Positions 44,016 through 54,339 of a stretch of DNA of 64,000 bases are shown piece after piece. Where the stretch lies: the NCBI GenBank assembly GCA_012845835.1, contig JABAKD010000002.1, forward strand, positions 16,763,629 through 16,827,628. The letters are read 5' to 3'. This DNA comes from Undaria pinnatifida. Its lineage: Eukaryota > Sar > Phaeophyceae > Laminariales > Alariaceae. Below the pieces are notes generated by a model. It was not told the DNA's origin and did no database searches. It saw only the letters and a list, made by a program, of their open reading frames with translations. Numbering within the stretch: position 1 is the first letter of the stretch; every line of letters begins with the position of its first letter. The position numbers and the translations under genes are program-made.

Positions 44016-44867
44016 TTACCCTCCCCAGTGTGATAGGCCGCCGGCAGCGGCGGCGGTGGTAGCGATGGTGGTGGTGGCGCTTTTAGCCATACGGCGAGCG
44101 GCGGCAACCGCGGAGCTAATCCAGGGAAGACCAGGCGCATCCTCCATTACGGTTGCGCACTCCACCTCAAGTTTCTGGAATGACGGTGTTGGCGGGGGGG
44201 GGACGGTTTTGCTCGCCCCGACCACTCCGCTAGCCCCGCACGCTCCGCGCGCTCGTGACTTGTACGCGTACTTGCGAAGCGAGAGGGGGAGCGGGCTGCC
44301 AGTGCTCGAGCTAAAACTACTCTCCGCCGAGGATGCACAGCAGCTCGACGGCAACCACGCGTTAGCGTTAAGGTCGTGGTATCTCTGCGAGAGTCCCGCC
44401 TGTGCTTCGTCAACGGGGGTACCGCCTACCCGCGTCGAGCTCGAGAAGCTGCTGGTGGAGTCTTCTGCGCTGAGTGAAGAGTGCTCGTCGCCTCCGGCGG
44501 CTCCCCCGCTAGACCCTGAAGATTGTTCGTGCCAGATAGACAACGGCGGCGGTGTCGGCGGCATACCTGACGCATTGCCACCGTCGGCGCCGCTTGCGTG
44601 GCGCGCGATAGGCGGGGAGCGGTCGCTGCTTTCTATCCGGTGGTGGCTGTAATGGTCGCTGTCGCTAATTACCGCCTGGTTGGCTCCGCGGTAGAGGCAA
44701 GAGGAGGCCCACCCGGGCATGGACTGGCAGAGCCGCCCGTATGGGTTCCCGGGGAGGATTTCGTGCTGCTCCCGGCCCTGGCGCGGGCTGTAGAGGTTTT
44801 GGTCGCTGGAGACGCTCTGCTGAGGGAGGGAGAAGGGCGCCGCGGGTGTTGGGAGTTGAACAACCAA
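44016..44867 (-). CDS. Hypothetical Ser/Gly-rich protein, 283 codons (coding strand uncertain)
   Basis: A GC-rich region is open on both strands for over 200 codons. The minus frame (ATG at 44867) is hydrophilic and Ser-rich (EDSTSSFSSSTRVGG; SQRYHDLNANAWLPSS), as in a disordered protein. The plus frame, from an internal ATG near 44066 to 44652, reads RDLYAYLRSERGSGLP and LELKLLSAEDAQQLDGNHAL, with an apparently hydrophobic start. No domain is recognised in either. Length and GC content suggest that one strand is coding, but codon usage by eye does not decide between them. The minus reading is listed because it has a start codon outside the repeats and is longer. Confidence 0.3.
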   Translation of the reverse strand: MVVQLPTPAAPFSLPQQSVSSDQNLYSPRQGREQHEILPGNPYGRLCQSMPGWASSCLYRGANQAVISDSDHYSHHRIESSDRSPPIARHASGADGGNASGMPPTPPPLSIWHEQSSGSSGGAAGGDEHSSLSAEDSTSSFSSSTRVGGTPVDEAQAGLSQRYHDLNANAWLPSSCCASSAESSFSSSTGSPLPLSLRKYAYKSRARGACGASGVVGASKTVPPPPTPSFQKLEVECATVMEDAPGLPWISSAVAAARRMAKSATTTIATTAAAAGGLSHWGG

Positions 44868-44869
44868 GC

Positions 44870-45565
44870 AAGACGGACTAGGGTTAGGAATTGACTGTGG
44901 AGGTTCGGCTGGCGAAGGCGTTGCGGGTGAGGGTGTTGGGGGTGATCAAGGGGTTTAGGGGTGGGCGGTGACCGCTGTAGATGTTCGGGCGATGAAGGCG
45001 TTGCGGGTGCGGGTGTTGGGGTTGACCCATAAAAGCAACGTATGGGGGCTAGGGCTAGGAGGCGCAGTGGGTGTTGTTCGGATAGGGAGGGGAGGAAGCA
45101 TGGGGTTCATTCCTTACAGCCATACAACCTTGCCACGGTAGGGGTTTGCATTTTTTGCGTCAAAAAAAGGTATACCCTCTGTCCGATTGACCTCCTCAAG
45201 TGAGGAACTAACGGCTGGTCATTAGTCGAGTAATTTCACGAGTATATGAGCAGTGGTAAGGTAGGAAGGGTCTTAAGGTAGGGAAGGTCACTACCTTTTG
45301 GGGTCTTCGTTTGCAGTGTGGCTCGGAATCACTCCGCGCGGGTGACCTCCCCCCACCCCCGTTCCTTTGCGATCTTAAAATCAAGCCTTTCTGTGCTGTT
45401 TTATTGTTTGCGATGTGAATCCGCAATAGAACAATAGAAATGGTCAGCTACGCTGCGCCGAGCATGTCGCCTACAACGGCCGTTCGGTCAAGTAACGTAC
45501 AGAGTCGCTCGTACGACGGACTCAAATTCAGTACCGAACAAGGGGGTAGCAGAGAGTATGATACT
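44870..45565. other. Non-coding stretch
   Basis: A G-rich region with GTTGCGGGTG(A/C)GGGTGTTGGGG repeated near 44919 and 45001. No exon recognised. Confidence 0.4.
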
Positions 45566-45570
45566 ACGAT

Positions 45571-45768
45571 ACTACCGTAGTCTTGGTCATGTTTGTTTTC
45601 GGACCACCACGTACAGGTGTTGGTCAGGTTCTGCCAATGAATGCCTTCCAAGTCATGTTTCGGGTGATGACTACCGTAGTCTTGGTAATGTTTGTTTTCG
45701 GACCACCGCGTACAGGTGTTGGTCAGGTTCTGCCAATGAATGCCTTCCAAGTCATGTTTCGGGTGATG
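45571..45768. repeat. 99-bp tandem duplication, two copies
   Basis: ACTACCGTAGTCTTGGT starts at 45571 and 45670; the copies differ at about two bases, and a GATGTT hexamer run follows. As 99 is divisible by 3, frames through it stay open and repeat a 33-residue peptide. It lies just 3' of the kinase stop codon. Confidence 0.95.
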
Positions 45769-45862
45769 TTGATGTTGATGTTGATATTGATATTGAGCTA
45801 GCTCCTCGTGTTAGGAGCTCGGAAAATTCTTAGAATCTGCCGCACCCCCCCGCGTGGGACGA

Positions 45863-48800
45863 TTACTCCGGACGTAGCATGCGCCTCACCGCCGCCGCCG
45901 ATTGCGCGATCCTGCTGGGGTAGTCTCGAAGCCAAGGGTGCCGGAGCGCTTTGGAAGCCTGAGGCCTCTTGTTCGTGTTGCTGTGCATCAACCAGCGGAG
46001 AAGGTCTCTGGCCTTGCAGTCTTGGACATCGTTCAGTTCGGGCTGTTGAGAGGCATTTTGGGAGGAGGTTGAGGAGGGGGGGGTTAATAACGTAGGGGGA
46101 GGGGGGGGGGGTAGAGGATGGGCAAGGTGTAATGGAAGGGGAGGGGGAGAAGGGGGAGGAGGAGGGGGAGAGGGGGAGGAGGAGGGGGAGAGGGGGAGGG
46201 GAGGGGAGAGGGAGAGGGAGAGAGAGGGGGGGGGGGGGGAGAGGGGTTTGTTTCAACGTGGTAGGGGGCCGAGGGTCGAAAGAGGGGGAGGGAGGGGGGG
46301 GTATTCATAACGTGCATGGCTGTAGGGGAGTGAGACGGCAACCGTATGCGGTAGAGCACGTACTAACAGTACTAATAGTACAGTACGCGACAGCACTTAT
46401 AATGCAGTATTTTTTTGCTCGAACTTTTGCACTAATGTCTCTTCTTGTGCTAACACTCGTGTAGGACACAGCCTGCGCCACGTGGTAAGAGTTTGAGCAT
46501 GGCCCAAAACAAGAGTATCTCAGTTCCGTTTAAAAACGCGCCCACATATTGTTTTTTTGGGCGGGAATTCTGCTTGAACTTGGTGTAGAGGAAGCACAGC
46601 ACATGTTAATCAGCTTGATGCTCACCCGCCCTTGGAGACCTTGCAGGTTGGGAGGGGCGTGTCCTGTCACGCACATGAACACCAGAAATCCGATGCTGAG
46701 CATATCCTCCTGCAGAAGAGGCGAGTGCGAAACATGGAACAAATTGCTATCAACCTGAATACCTGGTAATATTTGGTTTGGTGAAGCGTTCCTCAGGGTT
46801 CGAACCTACGCCCAATATGTCACTTGGGCAAAAAAATAACAATAAGAGCAATTTGGACCACGCTCGTTTCCGTACAAGGTACAAGCTAACGCACTTTTAT
46901 TCCATTGGCAAGGCCGTGCTCTGCCGCGATCGTCCCAGCGTCCGCGGCAGGGGTCGCCCCGAAGCGCGTTGCGTTGGTCGTATTACCCTCGCCCATAAGC
47001 GTGCTTTTGTTGTTGTTGGTGGTGGTGGTGCCCCCCCCGAGCACGGCGATGTTGTTCTTGCTGTTAGTCTTGCTCTGCTCGTTGATGGTAGTATTGCTAG
47101 TGTTGGTCGTGCCACGCTCGTCGCTCATGTCGCTCTTGCTGAGAGCGCTGCTCCCCTTGGGCATTATGTTGGTCGCGTTCACTGTGCCGCTCTCGTGGAG
47201 AACCTCGCTTTTGTTGGCCATGCTCTTCCCGAATTTGTTCGCGTTCATCGCGTCGTTCTCGCGGGAAACCTCGCTTTTGTTGATCATGCTCCTCTCGAAC
47301 TTGTTGGGCGCAGACGTAGGTGCCCGAATCTGCCCGGCGGGTTGGTAGGACAAGCACACAGCACGCGGGAAGGTACACAAGGAAAACAGGGAAAAGGGCG
47401 CGAGGATGGGCGGGACACACAGTAAACTTGGAGTTATTAACGGGTGAAGTAATTCATGGAGTTGTTATGGTTATGATACGTAGGCGTCTCCTGCGGTGTA
47501 GTATTATGATAGTGTGAATATAGTCGCTGCTAAAGTCAAGGATTCGAGTTTGAATCATCCCGAGTGCATGCTTGAGCTCATAGGATTTTTTTCTTACGTA
47601 AAAAAAAATAGCAGGTACTAGCGAACAGCTCGAGAGCGTGAGTCAGCAAAACTCGATGAAAATCGACAAGCACAAAAAGCTGAAAAAGGGGGAATGCTGA
47701 ACCCTGTGCGCAATAAAAATGAAGGCATGTATACCGGGGGGGGGGAAAGGGGGAGACACCTGTGGCCAGAAGATCACTGAGGATAAACCTCTTACGACTT
47801 GAGCTGGAAAGTAAAAAGTGACCACACACAAGAAAAAAAAAGGTAATAGTAAACGCCTTGGAGCCGAGGTCAAACAACGAGACTGATCATAAGAAGGAGG
47901 AGGAGGTTCACACGCTCACGGCAGCAAAACGGACAGCCAGCCGCAGGAAAACCTCCCGAGACGGGATCGGCGGAATCAACACAGAACGACCAAGACCCAC
48001 ACACAAGCGAATTGTACGGCCTTCGCGCGTACACCCGCAGTCCAGACTCTGGCTTGCTCTTTCCTTCCTGGAACGGAGAGCCCATCAACACATGTTCGCC
48101 AGCCGGCAGTGGGTATAAACGTACTATACATATATGTGACAGGGGAGGTGTATGTGCGTGCAGTAGTGCAGCACAGCAAATATTGGAAGTCCAAATCCGA
48201 AAAAACAAAAATGACGAAGGACACACACATGCCGCCATAGAGGTGCACCACCTTTTCCCTGCAAAGGTCGTCACTTACTTGGTGGTTTCTGTTCAAACCT
48301 CACCCACAAAATTGATTGTGAGAACAAGAAAAAAAAAACTGAAAGTAAGTGACACCCGATGCGAACAAATCCCATTGTGGCCTCTAGGGAGGTATACCAA
48401 AAACCGAAAAATACAGGTTTTGAAAAGTTAGGAAGGACGAAATTTCGACGGTTTGGGGTTAAGGAGCTCTCCGTCGTTCAGAAACGAAACTGAAAACGCC
48501 AAAAAAAAGTGCTGTATGCCTCTATTGTAGCACGTGTCCAGAGCGATTATGGTGATGGTTTTGATGATGATGATGATGATGATGATGGTGATGGTGATGT
48601 TGATGATGATGGTGGTGATGATGGTGATGATGGTGATGGCGATGATGATGGTGATGGTGATGGTGATGATGGTGATGATGGTGATGGCGATGATGATGGT
48701 GATGATGATGATGGTGATGGCGAGGATGTTGATGATGTTGATGATGTTGATGATGTTGATGATGATGATGATGATGATGTTGATGATGGCGACGATGGTC

Positions 48801-51800
48801 GCATATGGTGTTTTACGCCACTTGAATCCTCTGCGTTATTCGTGCTAATGATGATCGAATATGGTGCTTTACGCCACTTGATTGCTCTGCATTTCTATGT
48901 GCTAGCCCTTTTGGGTATATCATACTATATCATACTACATCATACTATATCATACCATATCGTACCATATCATACTATATAATACTATATCATACTACAT
49001 CATATTATATCATACCATATCGTACCATATCATACTATGTCATGCTATATCATACTATATCATACTATATCATACCATATCGTACTATATCATGCGATAT
49101 CATACTACATCATACTATATCATACCATATCGTACCATATCATACTATATCATACTACATCATACTATATCATACTATATCATACAGCGACAAAACAAAG
49201 CATAGGCGCGTCCTTCTCATGGCGTGCGAGCATGCAGCGCACGGCAGTGCAGTGCAAGCTGTGGGCGTGTCTTACACGTGCTTGCGTTGGAGTGAGTTCG
49301 ACTGCGAAACCGTCGACACCTAAATCTAGCATCCCGGGTTGCTTCACGTGAAGGATGCCGAAATCGTCACCTACCTGTATTCGTCAACTTGTCCTTCTGA
49401 AGCCTCAGCAGGGCTCATCCAGTAAGGGTGGTGTGCTGAAATCTAAGGAATTTATACTAACTCAAGACGTTCACTTATATGCATGCACAATGGAGACCCT
49501 TTGACAGATGTAACATTGGCTGCTACCACACTAATAGGCTTTTGGTGTGGCACACTCGACCCAACGCCCCTTGAAAGCGCTCGTTTTCCATTGCTTGACA
49601 TGTCTCCCGATATTTATTTTGGCGCCGACTGCAAATTATCACTATTTCTCTGTTTTAGGCGTCCATGTTGTATTGTTTATGCAAGGACCCGCCCTCTGAT
49701 CGATACATTCACAACCATACGATACAACGCCCCGAGTCTACTTAATTAAGACTAATTCCAGACGTTTTGTTTTATGGCAGATACAGAAAACTATATAGTG
49801 TTCACCACTCTACGCTACAACGCCCCGAGTCTACTTAATTAAGACTAATTCCAGACGTTTTGTTTTATGGCAGATAGAGAAAACTATATAGTGTTCACCA
49901 CCCTACGATACAACGCCCCGAATCTAATTAATTAAGACTAATTCCAGACGTTTTGTTTTATGGCAGATACAGAAAACTATATAGTGTTCACCACTCTACG
50001 CTACAACGCCCCGAGTCTACTTAATTAAGACTAATTCCAGACGTTTTTGTTTTATGGCAGATAGAGAAAACTATATAGTGTTCACCACCCTACGATACAA
50101 CACCCCAAGTCTACTTAATTAAGACTAATTCCAGACGTTTTGTTTTATGGCAGATAGAGAAAACTATATAGTGTTCACCACTCTAATATACAACACCCCA
50201 AATCCTATTAATTAAGACTAATATAAGGCATTACTTATTTTTTATAGCAATAGTCGGAGAACTATAGCATTCGCCACCCTACACATTGGTCCAAATTCAT
50301 TGAATCAAGACTAACTCAAGACATTACTTATTTTTGATAGTAGTAGTTGGGGAACTATAACATTCACCAATCTACGAGATGATGCCCCAAAATCCACGAA
50401 TGAACACTCTGTTTCACGACATTCATTATTTCAAAATCCATGAATAAAGTCTGTTTCAAGACAATCATTATTCCATAGTAGATGGAGAACTATAGCCTTC
50501 ACCACCCTACGATATAGCTTCCCACGATGAATGAAATTGAAGACTCATGCAAGACATTTGTTGTGTTTTACCAGGTATGGAAGAAACGTGCTGAGCGCCT
50601 GAAAATGTTGGATGCGTTTCTTTTGGGAGCAGGAACGGTGCTCCGTTTCGAAAGGGATGCGTGCTCAAATGCTAAAAAAAAAAATCTAAATCAAGCAACA
50701 AATAAGAACGCCCCCCCCCCCCCCCTCCCCGCCCCCCTTCCCTTTTAATTTGGTTTTCATTGTGACCTTGAGTTTCAGGAGGGTGATGAGATGCCGATTC
50801 TCTTTCTGTCTCGTATCTTTTGTGAAATATGAGAAGTTATGTCCTAATGGAACAAAAAAGATATATGCGAAGAAAAAACGTATATCGCCAGTGTTCGTAG
50901 TGACGCCCTTTTAGCCAATCAATGGTAGATGAAAAACATCAAGGTTATTCCCACCTTGATGCTTACATCTGGTGCCACCACGACGGTGTCGAGCGAGCAC
51001 AGGAAACAATTTCCTAGTACTTTAAAATCAAGACAATTGGCGATATTTGGTGTTCTACCTTTCGCGCGATGCTAAAATCGCCATTTGAGAGAAAGGTGAA
51101 CGAAAAAAATAGCGATTGGCGAGAATCGAAAAAATAGGCGAATGGTACATAAAATGGATCATTTAATCAATGGTAAGCGAAAAATCATCGAAAACAGAAA
51201 TAGTACGAAGTATCTAATAATGGTAAACGAAAAATATCTCAAGAGAGTACGGATCTTATTGCTTAGGTCTGGCCTGACTAGGATTGTGTCGAGCGATTAT
51301 AGGAAATCATTTTCTAATACAGTAAAAGCAAGACAAAAGACGGGTTTTTTCGTGTCATCTTTCGCGCGACGTTAAATGTGCCCTTTTGGAGAACGGCAAA
51401 ATAAAAAAAATATCGAATGGCAAAAACGAAAAAACTGTTCGAACGGGACACAGCAAAATCATCGAATGGTGAGCGAAACCATCAGCGAATGATGAACACA
51501 AAATAATCAAGAAGGTACGGACCTTAATGCTGAGGTCCGATTTCACCAGGACTGCGTCGAGCGATTATAGGAACTCATTTTCTTGTACTGTAACAAACAG
51601 CAAGATGTGGCGACATGTTTTCCTCCTTCTTTCGCGAGATGTTAAAATCGCCCATTGAGAGAAAGATCGGAACCGAAATAACGAAATGCAAACCGAAACA
51701 ACAAGCGATTTGTACATGAGAAGAAAACATCTAAGAGTAAACGGGAAAATGGTAGCAACACAAGATAAAGTAAGCGAATGGTGCGTAAACGAAGAATGTA

Positions 51801-52777
51801 TCATCGAATAGTAAAACAAAAAAAAATCTTCGTAAAAAAAAAAAAAAAAAGAACGGACCTTAACGCTCAGGCCTGGTCCTACGAGCACCGTGTCGAGCGA
51901 GAGACCGCGGTGAGAGACGCCATTTTTTTGAAGTGCTTCAACCGCTTCGAGAAGGTTGAACGCGATGGCCTCGAACACATGCTTCGGCAGGGCCAAGCCC
52001 TTCAAGCCCTTCAAGTGGGACGGGAACTGGTCCCTCAGTGACAAAAACCCGTGCGGTATCTCATTGCAGAAGAGTGGAGTGTTGCCGCGCGCCCTGAAGA
52101 TAGCGTAATGCGTGTAGGGGGGGGAGGGAGTACCAGGTAGTGGAGAGGGGGAGGGGAGATGGGGTGGGAGGGGTGGGGAGAGGACGGAGGCAAAGGGCGA
52201 GGGGGTAGGAGGGGGAGAGGGTCGGGGGAGGGGGCGGGAGGAAGAGGGTGGCGGGTTGGGGGGGGGGGGGGGGGGGGGCGTGAGAAGGAACAGGCGAGGC
52301 ATTGGTTCGCGGTTTGTATGCAAAAATACCAAAAAGAAATGCGGTCCGCGACAAAAAAAAATGTTTTGGTGCGGTACGTATATATAGCCACTCAACACGG
52401 AGAGTTACAAGAGGGTTTCGCCCTTGAATGCATCTGAACGTCGGCATAATACCAAGGGACCCATACACTGCTGTGCCAAAAGAGCGACAGGTCACTCTGA
52501 ACTCTGAATAGCGTAATCGATCGCGGAATTTCAGGGAAAGATATATATATATACATAATCGGAGTGCTTGTGCTGCCGATTATGTGCGCGAAGACGAAAC
52601 GTTCGGACACCACAAACGAAAACAGCGCCATACACACAGTGGACTCGTACGTTCGTGTACTCACTGGGCGGTCTCTGGGCGGTTGCAGTGGAGGCCGTTG
52701 CCGGCGCTCACGATATTCATCGGGTTAGGAATGTTCGTCGCCGAGTCTTCTTGAAACCCGCGGGGGCCCGCTGGCAT
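45863..52777 (-). CDS. Protein-kinase-like gene with degenerate catalytic loop (probable pseudokinase), exons partly resolved
   Basis: Minus-strand exons in order: 52777-52665 (ATG; MPAGPRGFQEDSATNIP..., donor CA|GTGAGT); 52093-51859 (hinge to catalytic loop: LFCNEIPHGFLSLRDQFP, LLEAVEALQKNGVSHRGLSL, DTVLVGPGLSVK, donor AAG|GTCCGT); 49374 to about 49278 (VGDDFGILHVKQPG, the DFG segment, joining in phase 0); 46709-46626 (EDMLSIGFLVFMCVTGHAPP, equal to the D-W-S-G..L..M.TG..P helix); 46042-45863 (CKARDLLRWLMHSNTNKRPQ, ALRHPWL, stop TAA). The HRD motif reads HRG, and the Lys and Asn that normally follow are Ser and Thr, so phosphotransfer is doubtful; DFG is kept. The glycine loop, VAIK lysine and APE segment were not located; a segment at 52409-52503 is a weak candidate for part of the N-lobe. 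Introns hold large tandem arrays. Confidence 0.75.
46046..46310 (-). repeat. Polypyrimidine tract before the last kinase exon
   Basis: On the minus strand this is C/T-rich with CTCCCC units and C runs, and it leads directly to the acceptor CAACAG at 46043. It probably serves as an unusually long pyrimidine tract. Confidence 0.7.
46886..47380 (-). other. Open Asn/Ser/Thr-rich reading frame in a kinase intron
   Basis: The frame reads hydrophilic repeats such as NKFGKSMANKSEV and NTSNTTINEQSKTNSKNN. The underlying DNA is a diverged repeat (CTCGCTTTTGTTG.(C/T)CATGCTC, GTTGTTCTTGCT) and is also open in two other frames on either strand, so coding status is unclear. It could be a skipped exon, an intronic minisatellite or a nested gene. 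Confidence 0.25.
47385..48385. other. Kinase intron sequence, no exon recognised
   Basis: The exon with the APE motif should lie between 46709 and 49278. A minus frame at 48274-47870 is open for 135 codons but shows no kinase motif. Confidence 0.35.
48390..48538 (-). mobile_element. MITE family 1, right-hand part
   Basis: TTTGGGGTTAAGGAGCTCTCCGTCGTTCAG, interrupted here only by indels relative to other copies, leads to an end at CTCTATTGTAGCACGTGTC (48520-48538). The left end was not identified. Confidence 0.65.
48548..48795 (+). repeat. (GAT/GGT)n trinucleotide array
   Basis: About 250 bp of GATGAT and GGTGAT triplets with local 27-33 bp higher-order repeats. Asp/Gly, Met/Val and Ser/Pro frames are artefacts. 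Confidence 0.97.
48919..49192 (+). repeat. 10-bp tandem array, consensus ATCATACTAT, about 27 units
   Basis: Variants (ATCATACCAT, ATCGTACCAT, ATCATACTAC, ATAATACTAT) recur in a semi-regular order, suggesting a higher-order repeat of about 50-70 bp. Confidence 0.95.
49380..49720. other. Kinase intron sequence between the DFG exon and the 93-bp array
   Basis: No exon or named element recognised. Confidence 0.4.
49724..50530 (+). repeat. 93-bp satellite-like array with alternating subtypes
   Basis: ACAACGCCCCGAGTCTACTT starts at 49724, 49817, 49910, 50003, 50097 and 50190 (spacing 93, 93, 93, 94, 93), then about three decayed units follow to 50530. Units alternate between CAGATACAG..CACTCTACGCT and CAGATAGAG..CACCCTACGAT, so the basic amplified block was a 186-bp dimer. 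It lies in the kinase intron between the DFG and catalytic-loop exons. Confidence 0.95.
50600..50750 (-). repeat. Dispersed repeat family 3, inverted copy
   Basis: AATGTTGGATGCGTTTCTTT, GGAACGGTGCTCCGTTTCGAAAGGGATGCGTG and a C run near 50710 match the complement of the copy at 62520-62670. Confidence 0.65.
50900..51960 (-). repeat. About 300-bp tandem array carrying copies of the kinase exon end and donor
   Basis: Anchors GTGTCGAGCGA (or GCGTCGAGCGA) are at 50986, 51286, 51554 and 51890, so spacings are 300, 268 and 336. The 51890 unit is the true exon end (minus strand SLDTVLVGPGLSVK|gt). The others encode SLDTVVVAPDVSIK|gt, SLDTILVRPDLSNK|at and SLDAVLVKSDLSIK|gt, followed by related intron sequence with TTTCGCGCGA(T/C)GTTAAA. 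Confidence 0.8.
52110..52285 (+). repeat. G-rich tract
   Basis: GGGAGGGG-type runs, with G18 at 52260. On the minus strand it forms a C/T-rich tract just before the acceptor at 52094. A TACCAGGTA motif lies at 52131. Confidence 0.85.
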
Positions 52778-52779
52778 TT

Positions 52780-53490
52780 TGAGCCTCTGGTTGTTTCCGG
52801 AATTTTGACCACCACTGGGGGCGGTAGCTGTGACCAGAAATCGTGGTGCGGCGGGAACGCGGCATCGGACACACGGCGGCCGTTTGCTAACGCGCAGCTC
52901 TATTATGCGCCATCGGATGCCCGATGGCCGTTTGCAAAGCACAATTCTAGTGTTGTTGCAGAAAACTTTCTCCCCGCTCCGTTGCGAAGCACAGCTCTAT
53001 CTATAGCAAAACGCGTTGCACCGCCTTATTTTTCAGTGAGTAGCATTGTGTGGCTGCACGACGATGCGGGCCCTGCATCCCCGGCGAAGGTTTTTTCTAC
53101 GCGTACGCACGCGTGTGCTTGTTTAGGCACTGCTGCTGTACTGCTGCTACTGCTACTGTCACTACTTTCAGTACTACTGCATGCGCGAGTCGTCAGTTAA
53201 TAATGCAAAACACCATCCACCGCGCGCGAAAAATACGAGACAACTCGCGCACTCTTAGACCGCGAGCAACGGAGAGTGCGCAGCTCTCACCATCTCACCT
53301 GAATCGGGGGTGCGCGTGAGCTTCAATACCTGTATCTTCGTCCGCAACATCTCCTTAGGGCCTGGGAGCGTCGGCGACCCTTCACCTTGCCGACGCTGCA
53401 AAACAACCGCCAATCGTCACGAAAAAACACACGAAAAGAGTACAGGATACCTACAGTGTCAAGAGCTAGGGTCGACAAGAAAAAAAGAAC
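52780..53490. other. Region 5' of the kinase-like gene
   Basis: Open frames at 52568-53200 (plus) and 52942-52778 (minus) are unconvincing. The kinase promoter is expected here but no element was recognised. Confidence 0.3.
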
Positions 53491-53499
53491 AGGCCATTC

Positions 53500-53720
53500 C
53501 ACGGGTCAGGCCGTTTCTCACGGGTCGGGCCGGGTCGGGTCGGGCCTGATCATCAGGGTGATAACACCCGCCCGACCCAGGAGGTTTCAAAACCTCTTGA
53601 CCCGACACGGCCTGCGCTGTGAGATTTTTCGAGCACCACTTGATCGGACGGGACTAATCGACCCGCGAGATTTTGAAGGCCTCATGGGACCCGGCCCATG
53701 ATCCATCTAAAGCCCTGAAA
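53500..53720 (+). repeat. GGGTC-rich hairpin element, copy 2
   Basis: CACGGGTCGGGCCGGGTCGG, CAGGGTGATAACACCCGCCCGACCC, then AGGTTTCAAAACCTCTTGACCCGAC. Same order of landmarks as at 42185-42310, with an extra 3' part containing GACCCGCGAG and GGACCCGGCCC. Confidence 0.65.
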
Positions 53721-54339
53721 AAAAACAGGCTGACATCTACAAGCGTATAGACTAGTCATGGGAAAAGCACATCATCAGCCGTCGACGCGTAGTAAACTGC
53801 AGTACCCCTACTGAGGGTTTTTTAATAGCAACCCGGGAGCTGCTGTATCGATCTTGGTGTAGAGGGTTCACCATAATACCCGGCAGCATGGCCTTTAAGG
53901 CGGTGCAGATCGCACGGAACAGGCCTGGACCTATCCGGCGTGAAATACGCGGATCGCGAACTGAAAGACGAGGGCTTCTGACGAATCTTGTCCGATAATA
54001 ATGTGCGTTTTTTTTTTTCTCCCTTTCCCTGCCCTACCCGTGCGGTGCGAGAAACATAAAAAAACCCTGACTATTTTTATGAACATGTACTTGCATGATA
54101 AGCTTATATGACACCTCTCCTGGCACAGGCGAAGGCATAGGTGCGCCATAATTTGCCTTCTTCTGCGGGTGATGGCTTGAGGAGGGAGCTCTAGACTATA
54201 CCTCTCCACGGGAAAAACTCATTTTCGAGAGTAAAAGTGAATATATAGTCCACATATGTCATGTGACCCGCAACGAACAAACCCACCCTCGCACGACCTA
54301 GGTATGCAAACGAAAGAATGCTACTGCTAAACAAGAATG

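Noticed and set aside
43933-44065. Start of a plus-strand ORF with a valine run
   Set aside because: This part is the GGT microsatellite, not protein.
46886-47425. Kinase activation-segment exon
   Set aside because: The open frames are Asn/Ser/Thr- or Arg/Glu-rich repeats with no APE or other kinase motif.
48534-48848. Asp/Gly-, Met/Val- and Ser/Pro-rich ORFs
   Set aside because: All come from the GAT/GGT trinucleotide array.
49724-50280. CRISPR-like array
   Set aside because: Units are 93-bp head-to-tail copies with no spacer variation.
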